20,260 nt of DNA from Candidatus Collierbacteria bacterium GW2011_GWB1_44_6 (GTDB lineage: Bacteria; Patescibacteriota; Microgenomatia; UBA1400; MFAQ01): NCBI GenBank assembly GCA_000998025.1, contig LCJG01000006.1, positions 1 through 20,260 of the forward strand, given 5' to 3'. Shown in pieces: positions 1-6,172 of this stretch. Each line of letters starts with the position of its first letter. Within the stretch, counting starts at the first letter, position 1. The position numbers and the translations under genes are program-made. The notes under the pieces are model-generated. The model saw only the letters and a list, made by a program, of their open reading frames with translations. It searched no databases and was not told the DNA's origin.

Positions 1-757
1 AGATCTTGGAGACTTGAAGAATGCCGTTTGCGTCGAACTCGGTGGCCATTGGTCTAGCCCTGTGGATGGCTTCCATGTAAAGGACGTACAGGGCATCTGA
101 GATGGTGATGTGACCTTTGTGTTTCGAGATCAAACCGGAACCAAACAGAGCATCAACATCGATCTTGAAGTGGCTTGCCGCCAAACTAATAAGGGACTCC
201 GACTGGGTTTTGCTGAGGCTCATGCCTCCGTTTTGTAATGTGTACATCGCTCCCCACATTACAAGATCAAGAAACTCGTTGTATGAGTCCCTGGTGCTGC
301 CCAATAACAGCAGTTCAGCCGATGCAAATGGGTTTCCCGATTCGGACAGTGAGCCGATTACCTGACGCAGGTGTTTCCAGGGATCAGACAGAAGTTTGCT
401 GACTGGCTTGGAATATATTCTCCTGACAGAATGAGTGGTGAAGAATTGGGACTGGAGCTTTGGAATCCAAAAGAAGATCAATTGTCCCACATATGGAACC
501 TTCACCGGGTATTTGGTATAGCCGTGACACATGTATCCCTCGGGGGATTGAGGCATCCAAGGGTCGGTAGAACCAAGTTCTTTGCAGGTTTTCTTGGACG
601 TTGAATATATCTGAAAATCGGGTATTCCTGCGCCATCAACGGCGGCGGGGTAGATCCTGATAGGAATTCCATGGTCGGTGAGGATCAGGTACGAATTATT
701 GCTGAAAGGACGAAGAGCGTCCCGAAGGATGTCGATATAGGGGTAAGCTGAAGACAT
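1..757 (-). CDS. Hypothetical protein, C-terminal stop just outside the window
   Basis: Reading the minus strand from the ATG at 757 gives an uninterrupted frame of 252 codons to position 2. Base 1 fits the last base of a stop codon, so the protein probably ends at the edge with ILQVSKI. A strong Shine-Dalgarno (TAGGAGG) lies 5 nt before the ATG, in the 15-nt gap after the stop of the upstream membrane gene (773-1015), so the two look like one operon. The product is soluble-looking, begins MSSAYPYIDILRDALRPF, has a central aromatic/proline-rich part with two cysteines (around residues 58 and 76) and a helical C-terminal half. I do not recognise a family. Its last seven codons resemble the end of nusG in this window (see findings). 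The frame is certain enough to call a gene; function is unknown. Confidence 0.75.
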   Translation of the reverse strand, partial: MSSAYPYIDILRDALRPFSNNSYLILTDHGIPIRIYPAAVDGAGIPDFQIYSTSKKTCKELGSTDPWMPQSPEGYMCHGYTKYPVKVPYVGQLIFFWIPKLQSQFFTTHSVRRIYSKPVSKLLSDPWKHLRQVIGSLSESGNPFASAELLLLGSTRDSYNEFLDLVMWGAMYTLQNGGMSLSKTQSESLISLAASHFKIDVDALFGSGLISKHKGHITISDALYVLYMEAIHRARPMATEFDANGILQVSKI

Positions 758-772
758 GGTTCCTCCTAAATG

Positions 773-1015
773 TCAAAAGTACCGCTGTGAATACGTCATA
801 CCGGAGATAATGCCAAAAGCGAATAGAATAAGAATTCCAAGCGTCAGCGGTAGGCCGACCGTGATCCCAAACGACTCAGCGAAAATCATGAACCCGATAT
901 TAACAATGATGGACAGAATTGTTACGAGAATTGTTGCGGTCATGGTTTTTATATTCATGACCACCCCCAGCAAAGCATTTACCAGAAGCAAGAGAGCAGA
1001 AAGAAATACGATCAT
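773..1015 (-). CDS. Small integral membrane protein (80 aa)
   Basis: The protein is almost wholly hydrophobic: MIVFLSALLLLVNALLGVV at the N-terminus, a second segment around residues 25-48 (ATILVTILSIIVNIGFMIF) and a third around 52-72 (GITVGLPLTLGILILFAFGII), so three membrane helices with a short polar tail. The ATG is preceded by GGAGG at good spacing (ggaggcacgtta-ATG). It is followed after 15 nt by the start of the large unknown gene reaching the left edge, which suggests co-transcription. No family recognised; the size and topology resemble the many tiny membrane proteins elsewhere in this window, but I see no sequence similarity between them. Confidence 0.7.
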   Translation of the reverse strand: MIVFLSALLLLVNALLGVVMNIKTMTATILVTILSIIVNIGFMIFAESFGITVGLPLTLGILILFAFGIISGMTYSQRYF

Positions 1016-1099
1016 TAACGTGCCTCCGTTAGATTGTCAAAGGATAAGCCTATATTACCATAAATGAAGGGCGTTTTTATTAGCGTTCGGGACGTTTTC

Positions 1100-1128
1100 T
1101 TGACGTTTGAGTTCAGGTGTGCTATTAT
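1100..1128 (+). promoter_or_regulatory. Promoter for the 1164 gene
   Basis: TTGACG at 1100-1105, a 17-nt spacer, and TATTAT at 1123-1128 preceded by TGC (extended -10). Expected start of transcription is near 1135, giving a leader of about 30 nt with the Shine-Dalgarno AAGGAGG before the ATG at 1164. The TGCTATTAT element recurs before the 3600 gene. Confidence 0.7.
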
Positions 1129-1163
1129 GGGATATTCGCAATTTTGACATAAGGAGGCATGAG

Positions 1164-1397
1164 ATGGAACCATATACCTGGTGGGATCATATTGTTGATT
1201 TCTATGATAAGTGGTTGAGAAAACCGTTGCTTGTTGTTTTGGTGGCCATAATTTTTTTAGGAGGAACCTTTTTGTTTTCTTTCGGTATTTATGGACTGGG
1301 ACAACTTTTGATGGCAGGCAAATTCCTCGAGTTTATTTTGGGGTTGCTGGTTGCGCTCTTGTTGGCAGTGGTGTCAAATAGCTTTCGTAGGAAGTGA
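1164..1397 (+). CDS. Small membrane protein (77 aa)
   Basis: The start at 1164 is chosen because AAGGAGG ends 7 nt before it; the longer open frame from 1107 would begin upstream of the promoter's -10. The protein starts MEPYTWWDHIVDFYDKWLRK, an amphipathic, aromatic N-terminus, followed by two hydrophobic helices (about residues 22-44 and 50-72) and a short basic end (SFRRK). Its own promoter and its own rho-independent terminator (1400-1423) make it a single-gene unit. No family recognised. It is convergent with nusG. Confidence 0.75.
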   Translation: MEPYTWWDHIVDFYDKWLRKPLLVVLVAIIFLGGTFLFSFGIYGLGQLLMAGKFLEFILGLLVALLLAVVSNSFRRK

Positions 1398-1399
1398 TC

Positions 1400-1423
1400 G
1401 GAGGGGTAACACCCTCCCTTTTT
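1400..1423 (+). terminator. Rho-independent terminator after the 1164 gene
   Basis: Six-pair stem GGAGGG (1400-1405) with CCCTCC (1412-1417), followed by a run of T at 1419-1423. It starts directly after the stop codon. Confidence 0.8.
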
Positions 1424-1438
1424 GTGGCAAAAATGTGT

Positions 1439-2059
1439 TTAGATCTTGGAGACTTGGAGAAAATCTAACTCAACGGGCGTCTCGCGGCCGAAGATACTGA
1501 CGAGGACGACGATCTTGCCCTTGGCCTCGTCGATCGCCGAAACAGTCCCCAGAAGGTCGGTGAAAGGTCCTTCGATGATACGGACGGCTTCGCCCACGGT
1601 GTAAGCGGACTGGAACTTGGGGGCAGCTTGTTCGCCGAAGGCGGTAATAGCCTTGACTTCGTTTTCCGGAAGTGGGGTGGGCTGATCGGCGGTGCCCACA
1701 AAGCCGGTGACCCCTTGAGTGGTGCGGACAGCGAGCCAGGCATCGTCAGTGACAATCATGCGAACGAGCATATAGCCGGGGAAAAGCTTTTCCTTGATGG
1801 TGACCTTTTTGCCTTTGCTGATTTTGATTTTTTCTTGAGTAGGGATAAGGATCTCAAAGATGTTGTGGGTAAGGCCCATGGACTCAACTCTGGTTTTGAG
1901 GGTGATGGCGACGCGGTTTTCGTGGCCGGACTGGGTGTGAACGACGTACCAGCGGGCGGAAGCGGGGGCATCTGTCGTAACAACGATGTGATTTGGATCC
2001 TCGACTTTTTGGATCAAGTCTTCAGGGGTTTGTTTTTGGTCCGTTACTTTTAGTTTCAT
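1439..2059 (-). CDS. nusG: Transcription termination/antitermination protein NusG
   Basis: NusG binds RNA polymerase, raises processivity and couples transcription to ribosomes or Rho. The NGN domain runs from about residue 35 (ARWYVVHTQSGHENRV) through the characteristic KLFPGYMLVRM stretch and VRTTQGVTGFVG. The C-terminal KOW domain is visible from about residue 150 (GEAVRIIEGPFTDLLGTV ... GRETPVELDFLQVSKI). At 206 aa it is somewhat longer than typical NusG because of about 30 extra residues, mostly polar, at the N-terminus. The ATG lies 7 nt after the secE stop and has no Shine-Dalgarno, so translation probably depends on coupling to secE. rplK, which normally follows nusG, is absent: the next gene downstream is convergent. 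Confidence 0.96.
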   Translation of the reverse strand: MKLKVTDQKQTPEDLIQKVEDPNHIVVTTDAPASARWYVVHTQSGHENRVAITLKTRVESMGLTHNIFEILIPTQEKIKISKGKKVTIKEKLFPGYMLVRMIVTDDAWLAVRTTQGVTGFVGTADQPTPLPENEVKAITAFGEQAAPKFQSAYTVGEAVRIIEGPFTDLLGTVSAIDEAKGKIVVLVSIFGRETPVELDFLQVSKI

Positions 2060-2066
2060 TTTTTAT

Positions 2067-2252
2067 TTAGCGGTTTAATACTGACTGTAAAGCAATAGTA
2101 AAGATATAGTCCAGGCCGCCTGAGTAGGCAGCTACAATGGCGGTGGTGATGATGACCAGTATGGTCATCTTCAGAGCCTCCTGGTGAGAAGGCCATTTTA
2201 CCTGTGCCAATTCTAGCTTGACTGAGCGTAAGAATTCAAGTGGGCGAGACAT
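2067..2252 (-). CDS. secE: Preprotein translocase subunit SecE
   Basis: SecE is the small essential clamp of the SecYEG channel in the inner membrane. This 61-aa form has the conserved amphipathic helix with ELAQVKWPSHQEAL (about residues 14-27) followed by a single transmembrane helix (MTILVIITTAIVAAYSGGLDYIF). That is the minimal, single-spanning bacterial type. It lies directly upstream of nusG, the near-universal arrangement. There is no Shine-Dalgarno: TGATAAAAT (an extended -10) ends 8 nt before the ATG, so the transcript is probably leaderless. Confidence 0.95.
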   Translation of the reverse strand: MSRPLEFLRSVKLELAQVKWPSHQEALKMTILVIITTAIVAAYSGGLDYIFTIALQSVLNR

Positions 2253-2260
2253 ATCGAGTT

Positions 2261-2298
2261 ATTTTATCATGAGTGAGGCTTTTATTGTGTGATAAAAT
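2261..2298. promoter_or_regulatory. Divergent extended -10 promoters (secE and 2359 gene)
   Basis: The nonamer TGATAAAAT occurs at 2290-2298 on the plus strand and, inverted, at 2261-2269 on the minus strand, with 20 nt between. Each reads as an extended -10 (TGN-TAAAAT) pointing outward. The minus copy would start transcription at or next to the secE ATG; the plus copy would give a leader of about 55 nt for the gene at 2359. No good -35 is visible for either. Confidence 0.55.
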
Positions 2299-2358
2299 AT
2301 GAGGGTAATTTTGACAATCTATTTTTGTATCAGCCCTTGGCTGAGGAGGAGAAGCAAA

Positions 2359-2610
2359 ATGCCCGAAGAAATTTGTTATTTTTCTGAATCAATGACGTAT
2401 TCCGAAGCAAACTTTGAGCAAGTCGTAAAAGACATCGTGGATACTTTGCCAGACGGATCAAATTCTATTAACGTGAATGTATATCTCGAAGACCCTTCAT
2501 TGGGTAAGGTTGAAGCGGTTTTGGGATATCCTGTCCACTATCTTCATCCCATCGGCACAAACCTTTCGGGCACGTTTCGTTTGACCTACGGTGTTGGGAA
2601 TTTGGAGTAA
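2359..2610 (+). CDS. Hypothetical protein (83 aa)
   Basis: The start at 2359 (MPEEICYFSESM) is supported by GAGGAGGAG ending 8 nt earlier; the open frame extends to 2299 but that ATG touches the -10. Just before the Shine-Dalgarno there is a tight hairpin, CAGCC (2331-2335) with GGCTG (2339-2343). The protein is acidic, with a helical first half (EANFEQVVKDIVDTLP) and a beta-looking second half rich in V, Y and G. No family recognised. It is followed 4 nt later by the next gene, whose Shine-Dalgarno overlaps this stop codon, so the two are translated from one message. Confidence 0.65.
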   Translation: MPEEICYFSESMTYSEANFEQVVKDIVDTLPDGSNSINVNVYLEDPSLGKVEAVLGYPVHYLHPIGTNLSGTFRLTYGVGNLE

Positions 2611-2614
2611 AGAG

Positions 2615-3013
2615 ATGGACCTGAGTAAATTTATCCGAGTACAGAAGATAGATTCCACAGGGGATGCAACGCACCAGGAACTATTTGAGTCACTTATGGC
2701 CTGGTTTGAAGAACTTCATGGGAAGGTAGATATCCTGAGCCGTGTTGACGGAGAGGTGGAAGCCAGGTATCGCGCCCCTGAGGTAGTGGTGCCCGAGATT
2801 TCGGATGACAATCCCGATTTGCTCATCCTTTATATTTTTCCGGATGAATCTCTAAAAGATGATTCGGCAAGGATTGCCCTGGGGTTTGATAGTTCTTCTC
2901 GGGATGAGCGACAAGAATGCTATGTCATTTACGATGAAGACAAGCGGGCTTGGGAAATAAACCTGTTGTTTGATGGTGATTCTCAATATCCGATGATTTT
3001 TGTGGCAAGATAG
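2615..3013 (+). CDS. Hypothetical acidic protein (132 aa)
   Basis: Starts at ATG 2615 with GGAG overlapping the end of the previous gene (ttggagtaaagag-ATG); the open frame begins earlier, at 2591, inside the upstream gene. Sequence begins MDLSKFIRVQKIDSTGD, has a helical segment HQELFESLMAWFEELHGKV, then an acidic beta-rich part (DNPDLLILYIFPDESL ... YVIYDEDKRAWEINLLFDGD). Overall strongly acidic and soluble. No family recognised. It is the last gene of a two-gene unit closed by the terminator at 3023-3047. Confidence 0.7.
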   Translation: MDLSKFIRVQKIDSTGDATHQELFESLMAWFEELHGKVDILSRVDGEVEARYRAPEVVVPEISDDNPDLLILYIFPDESLKDDSARIALGFDSSSRDERQECYVIYDEDKRAWEINLLFDGDSQYPMIFVAR

Positions 3014-3022
3014 TTTTGCACC

Positions 3023-3047
3023 GCGGTCGCCTAGGCGACCGCTTTTT
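3023..3047 (+). terminator. Rho-independent terminator
   Basis: Perfect 20-nt palindrome: GCGGTCGCCT (3023-3032) and its complement AGGCGACCGC (3033-3042), followed by five T. Ends the two-gene unit 2359-3013. Confidence 0.85.
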
Positions 3048-3058
3048 AGTGGAGAAGT

Positions 3059-3087
3059 TTGACATGGTCGTGAAAAAAGTATTAAAT
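3059..3087 (+). promoter_or_regulatory. Candidate promoter of the structured RNA
   Basis: Consensus -35 TTGACA at 3059-3064; TTAAAT at 3082-3087 with a 17-nt spacer, or TATTAA at 3080 with a shorter one. It lies only 12 nt after the preceding terminator, and no start codon with a Shine-Dalgarno follows it, so it seems to serve the non-coding stretch 3094-3402. Confidence 0.5.
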
Positions 3088-3093
3088 GAATAT

Positions 3094-3402
3094 GGCCCTA
3101 GGAGCTGTGCTAGGAGCTGGGAGGTTTTTCCTCCACAAGCTACGAGCACGGGGGACGGCGTTCCCTTCTGTTCTTAACAGTAAAGGGACAGTTCGCCCAC
3201 CATTGATCGATTTCGGGGAAAAATCCCAATCCTGCCAGCCCTGGGACCAAGCCACTCTTGGCTGATGTACCGATGACTGCTGTCAAGAGAGGAACATCTG
3301 TCTGCTCATCGTGACCCTCGTATCGGAAGCAGGCTATATCTCTAACAATGGACAGTTTTGAGTAGGGGAAACTGAGCACAAAGTGTCCTTTAGGAGTTTT
3401 TC
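3094..3402 (+). ncRNA. Candidate structured non-coding RNA (about 300 nt), family not recognised
   Basis: No convincing gene lies between 3014 and 3599. Instead, paired segments follow the promoter. Hairpin 1: GTGCT 3107-3111 with AGCAC 3145-3149, AGCT 3115-3118 with AGCT 3138-3141, GGAGG 3120-3124 with CCTCC 3130-3134, loop of five T. Hairpin 2: GGCG 3157-3160 with CGCC 3194-3197, TCCCTT 3162-3167 with AAGGGA 3183-3188, CTGTT 3168-3172 with AACAG 3176-3180. Hairpin 3: AGCCA 3250-3254 with TGGCT 3259-3263. Hairpin 4: CGATGA 3271-3276 with TCATCG 3306-3311. Hairpin 5: GGACAGTTT 3350-3358 with AAACTG 3369-3374. The ends can close (CCTA 3097-3100 with TAGG 3391-3394), followed by a T run at 3397-3401. 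I looked for the RNase P GAGGAAAGUCC core, the tmRNA T-arm and the SRP apical loop and saw none. Strand is inferred from the promoter and T run. Confidence 0.5.
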
Positions 3403-3485
3403 GCCAAATACTGTGGATTTTGGCAGGTTTTGCTTTTAGAAGACATTAAGTGAATTGGATTTATTTTTTTGAAGCTGTTTGACGG

Positions 3486-3504
3486 TTAGTTTATTTTAAA
3501 CTAA
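3486..3504. other. AT-rich hairpin in the 3403-3599 gap
   Basis: TTAGTTTA (3486-3493) pairs perfectly with TAAACTAA (3497-3504) around a TTT loop. It lies between the candidate RNA and the promoter of the 3600 gene and could be a weak terminator or an operator. The rest of 3403-3527 is AT-rich with no gene that I can support. Confidence 0.35.
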
Positions 3505-3527
3505 TCATCCTCGTGGTTGTGTTTTTG

Positions 3528-3557
3528 TTGTTTTAATTATTGAAATTGTGCTATTAT
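3528..3557 (+). promoter_or_regulatory. Promoter for the 3600 gene
   Basis: TTGTTT at 3528-3533, 18-nt spacer, TATTAT at 3552-3557 with TGC directly before it (extended -10). The same TGCTATTAT is used for the gene at 1164. Confidence 0.6.
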
Positions 3558-3599
3558 TACGGGGTAAACAGATTTCTTTGAAAACTGGAGGAGGTTTGA

Positions 3600-3791
3600 A
3601 TGTTAAAAGATAAGCTGTCGAGTTTTCTTTTTGGCTTGATGGTTTTGGCACTATTTGTTGCAGTTCCCGGCCTGCCCGGACTGGTGGCAGCTTTGGTCAC
3701 CGGTATTCCTTCCCTCTTTGCTGTGATGATTGCGATTGTTGCGGGCATCGGCCTTATGGTCAGGTGGCTGTATCTGCGAAGCCGTTCCTGA
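3600..3791 (+). CDS. Small membrane protein (63 aa)
   Basis: Start chosen from GGAGGAGG ending 5 nt before the ATG. After a short charged head (MLKDKLSS) come two hydrophobic, Gly/Pro-containing segments: about residues 9-32 (FLFGLMVLALFVAVPGLPGLV) and 38-56 (SLFAVMIAIVAGIGLMVRW), and a basic tail (YLRSRS). No family recognised. It is a single-gene unit between its own promoter (3528-3557) and a terminator whose stem begins at the stop codon. Confidence 0.7.
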   Translation: MLKDKLSSFLFGLMVLALFVAVPGLPGLVAALVTGIPSLFAVMIAIVAGIGLMVRWLYLRSRS

Positions 3792-3815
3792 GCCCTCTGC
3801 AAAGGGGGCTTTTTT
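3791..3815 (+). terminator. Rho-independent terminator after the 3600 gene
   Basis: AGCCCTCT (3791-3798) pairs with AGGGGGCT (3803-3810, one G-U pair) around a GCAA tetraloop; a T run follows to 3815. Confidence 0.85.
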
Positions 3816-3845
3816 GTGGGAAAAAATGCTCTCCTGTTGTGAAAG

Positions 3846-4853
3846 TTAGTGGGTGATTATTTTTTTGAGGGTTTTGGCTAACTTGGCCGGGTCGTGGCGA
3901 AGGCGGTTGAATTGGGGGGTGATAGATAGAATATCAGAAGTTATTACTTTGATATGTTTTTGGGTAAGGCTTTTGATATTTTTTTTGGACCAGCCAATAA
4001 AGTGAGCATGTTCCGAAGAATACGAGATTGCGATTTGGGGATATTTCTTTTTGAACTGGGTTTCGGAGAGGTGGGGGGTGATGATAAGGTCGAATGGTTT
4101 ATCGTGGCTGGTATATTTTTGGAACACTCGCAAATATTTTAACGGTGAGAATTTATGTGTTTGATTTCGGTTACTGACTAAATTGGTGATCAATATTTTT
4201 TTGGCCTTGGACTTTACTAGCGATTCCTTGACACCGAGAGGAAGAAAATTGGCCAGGATGGACCCATAAAGACTTCCAGGAGAATAGATGATGTAATCGG
4301 CCATTTCGATGGCCAAAAGGGCTTCCGGGGTGGCTTGGACTTCCGGTTCCAGCCAGAGATTGGTAATCATGTTTTTGGACATGGATTGTTTGTCCAGCTC
4401 GTGTTCTCCTCGAAAAGTTTGACTGGATTGCGTTTGAAAATAGAGATTGCTGGAGCCGGTGGTGATAGGGATGGCGGTCCCACCAAACTTAATGCCAAGT
4501 AGACTTTCAAAGTGGTCTTGCACTTTTAGAAAGTCGTTGTGATATTTTTCCAGAAGGGCGTAGTAGACGGTGTAGCCGAGATTTCTTTGTCTGCCGTCAA
4601 TAAATGAAATGAGGTCGATAAAGGCAGAAATATTTTTTTTGTGATTGGTGCTGGTGATTAGCGCGATTAAGTTTCTAAGCAAATCGGAAATGGCGATTAC
4701 CTGATCGCGTTCATCAGAGCGGATAATGCCGGTCTTGCCGCCGGAGTCCATACTGGCACAGATGCAAGAAAGATCGGTAAAACCGGCTTGAAGAAGAGCC
4801 TGGATGATGACCGGTGCTCCGGTACCTCCTCCAATGGTGACAATTTTCGGCAT
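3846..4853 (-). CDS. YvcK/CofD-family protein
   Basis: Belongs to the CofD-like fold shared by 2-phospho-L-lactate transferase and the YvcK proteins, which bind UDP-GlcNAc and influence cell shape and central carbon use in Firmicutes. Visible motifs: the N-terminal nucleotide-binding IGGGTGAPV, the CASMDSGGKTGIIR stretch, and the late DYIIYSPGSLYGSILANFLPLGV signature. Without the cofactor-F420 pathway around it, the YvcK role is more likely than CofD. Length about 335 aa is normal for YvcK. I start it at the ATG at 4853 (MPKIVTIGG); the longer frame begins with TTG inside the upstream terminator's U tract. No Shine-Dalgarno is present; TATCAT ends 8 nt before the ATG, so it is probably leaderless. 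Confidence 0.85.
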   Translation of the reverse strand: MPKIVTIGGGTGAPVIIQALLQAGFTDLSCICASMDSGGKTGIIRSDERDQVIAISDLLRNLIALITSTNHKKNISAFIDLISFIDGRQRNLGYTVYYALLEKYHNDFLKVQDHFESLLGIKFGGTAIPITTGSSNLYFQTQSSQTFRGEHELDKQSMSKNMITNLWLEPEVQATPEALLAIEMADYIIYSPGSLYGSILANFLPLGVKESLVKSKAKKILITNLVSNRNQTHKFSPLKYLRVFQKYTSHDKPFDLIITPHLSETQFKKKYPQIAISYSSEHAHFIGWSKKNIKSLTQKHIKVITSDILSITPQFNRLRHDPAKLAKTLKKIITH

Positions 4854-4868
4854 TCTGTTTGATGATAA

Positions 4869-4898
4869 CAAAAAAGAACCCCGCTGTCGGCGGGGTTT
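4869..4898 (-). terminator. Rho-independent terminator after the 4902 gene
   Basis: Minus-strand stem formed by CCCCGC/GCGGGG (4879-4884 and 4890-4895), extended by two A-T pairs, followed on the minus strand by a U run (4870-4875). It sits immediately in front of the YvcK-like gene, separating the two units. Confidence 0.85.
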
Positions 4899-4901
4899 GT
4901 C

Positions 4902-5174
4902 TTATGGGAGCGTGTTTATGAAGCTGGAGATTAGGTGAACGATCACGGGATGAGTGAAGATGAAAAAGAGGGGGATGGCGGTCATGATCACAAGTCCAAG
5001 GATAGAAATAAAGTTGAAGCGTAAGTCGTTTGCTGAAAATGCCAATGAAAAAATGATCAGGCCAAAAGGAATACTGATATAACTCATAGCTTCAAGCGAT
5101 GGAACCGTGGGGGAAAGAAAGAGTAAAAGTAACATGCATGCAGCGAGGGCAAGGGGCCATATTTTGTTAGGCAT
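4902..5174 (-). CDS. Small membrane protein (90 aa)
   Basis: I start at MPNKIWPLALAA (ATG 5174): AGGAG lies 11 nt upstream, inside the longer open frame that begins at 5198. Three hydrophobic stretches are visible: about residues 5-23 (IWPLALAACMLLLLFLSP), 30-49 (MSYISIPFGLIIFSLAFSA) and 57-83 (ISILGLVIMTAIPLFFIFTHPVIVHLI). A signal-peptide reading of the first one is possible but no clear cleavage site is seen. Own terminator downstream. No family recognised. Confidence 0.65.
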   Translation of the reverse strand: MPNKIWPLALAACMLLLLFLSPTVPSLEAMSYISIPFGLIIFSLAFSANDLRFNFISILGLVIMTAIPLFFIFTHPVIVHLISSFINTLP

Positions 5175-5247
5175 AATATATTTTTCTCCTGAATACAAAT
5201 ATTAGAGAGCTAGATGGGGTGATTTTATCATCAGGGTCGAAGGATAT

Positions 5248-5275
5248 AAAAAAGTCCCCGCTCGAGAGCGGGGAC
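5248..5275 (-). terminator. Rho-independent terminator after the 5281 gene
   Basis: GTCCCCGCT (5254-5262) pairs with AGCGGGGAC (5267-5275) around a CGAG loop; the A run at 5248-5253 is the U tract on the minus strand. Confidence 0.9.
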
Positions 5276-5280
5276 GTTGG

Positions 5281-5796
5281 CTAGACTTCTTTGTTGGGGA
5301 TGATGGGACAATATTGCAACACCGTCGGGTAATCCGGGTTGAGGGGTCGCGGCTCGAGGTGAGTTGGGTCTGCGTCGTGTACCTTGGTTGGCCTGATAAT
5401 GATGTCAACGCCAAACTCATCAAACAGCGCTTCCGAAAGTGAGGTGATTGTCGCGAGAAGCTCCTCACCCTCAATTTCGAAAAGCCAGAACTTGGTCTCA
5501 ATCGCCTGGAGTTCAGACGGTAAATCCTCGAGCTTGAATTCCAGGTACAGAACTGCGTCCGGCAAATACTTTGCCGTGTCGTCTGCGTCGGAGGCGTGAC
5601 TCACCGGGTATCCCCATGGCGCTTCAACGGAGTGAGTTTTGGTGGTCACTCCGATGGCTGGGAAGTCGGTCAATGTAGTGGTGATGATATCGCCTGAAGT
5701 GTTCACCAAGGCCAATTCTTTCTTGTTGACGGCGAGCCAGGCATTGATATACTCCTGAACTCTGGTTGAGATCGGCTTAACGATGGATACAGGCAT
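5281..5796 (-). CDS. Hypothetical acidic protein (171 aa)
   Basis: ATG at 5796 is preceded by AAGGGAG at proper spacing. The protein begins MPVSIVKPISTRVQEYINAW, looks alpha/beta and soluble, and is acidic in its middle (LEFKLEDLPSELQAIETKFW ... EGEELLATITSLSEALFDEFG), ending in a proline-rich stretch (EPRPLNPDYPTVLQYCPIIP). No signal peptide, membrane helix or known motif. It follows the small membrane gene 5840-6061 by 43 nt on the same strand with no terminator between them, so both may come from the promoter at 6104-6132. No family recognised. Confidence 0.7.
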   Translation of the reverse strand: MPVSIVKPISTRVQEYINAWLAVNKKELALVNTSGDIITTTLTDFPAIGVTTKTHSVEAPWGYPVSHASDADDTAKYLPDAVLYLEFKLEDLPSELQAIETKFWLFEIEGEELLATITSLSEALFDEFGVDIIIRPTKVHDADPTHLEPRPLNPDYPTVLQYCPIIPNKEV

Positions 5797-5839
5797 GATA
5801 ACTCCCTTAAGACTGTGATTTTTTGCTTGAGTAGTTGGC

Positions 5840-6061
5840 TTAGAGGAGGCGACGGATACGGTCGGTGCCGACTGAATATCTTAAATTCTTTCTGGCAGCC
5901 GGTTGTTTCAGCCATAGGGTTGCCGAGGCGCATAGGGTCACGAGGGCAAGAGCAAGTTGAAAAACAACCTGAGAGATCATGATGGTATGGCCGCCGAAAG
6001 CTAGCCAAATAAGCCAAATCACACTAATCCAGAAAATGATGCCAAAAAAGGTCTTCTTCAT
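5840..6061 (-). CDS. Small membrane protein (73 aa)
   Basis: Start at ATG 6061 (MKKTFFGIIFWIS) is supported by AAAAGGAG 8 nt upstream; the longer frame from 6151 would run through the promoter. Two hydrophobic segments: about residues 5-23 (FFGIIFWISVIWLIWLAFG) and 27-52 (IMISQVVFQLALALVTLCASATLWL), then a basic tail (KQPAARKNLRYSVGTDRIRRLL) that is probably cytoplasmic. Driven by a consensus promoter at 6104-6132. No family recognised. Confidence 0.7.
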   Translation of the reverse strand: MKKTFFGIIFWISVIWLIWLAFGGHTIMISQVVFQLALALVTLCASATLWLKQPAARKNLRYSVGTDRIRRLL

Positions 6062-6103
6062 TTGGTTTTCTCCTTTTCGAATTTTCAAGAACTGATCAGG
6101 GGA

Positions 6104-6132
6104 ATTATACCAAGCCCATAATGCGAATGCAA
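6104..6132 (-). promoter_or_regulatory. Promoter for the 6061 gene
   Basis: On the minus strand TTGCAT (6132-6127), 17-nt spacer, perfect TATAAT (6109-6104). The -35 abuts the terminator of the gene ending at 6173. The leader is about 36 nt. Confidence 0.75.
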
Positions 6133-6161
6133 TTAAAAACCTCACCAACATTGGTGAGGTT
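6131..6161 (-). terminator. Rho-independent terminator after the 6173 gene
   Basis: AACCTCACCAA (6138-6148) pairs perfectly with TTGGTGAGGTT (6151-6161); the minus-strand U tract comes from the A-rich bases at 6131-6139. Confidence 0.85.
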
Positions 6162-6172
6162 TCTGGTGGGGG

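Noticed and set aside
1628..2053. 141-codon plus-strand frame opposite nusG
   Set aside because: nusG is certain on the other strand.
3140..3379. 79-codon minus-strand frame with GTG start and AAAGGA upstream
   Set aside because: It lies wholly within the nested hairpins of the candidate RNA, has no recognisable pattern and no terminator; I judged the RNA reading better, though not proven.
3094..3402. RNase P RNA, tmRNA or SRP RNA as the identity of the structured region
   Set aside because: None of their invariant sequence blocks were found on either strand by eye; a covariance-model search could overturn this.
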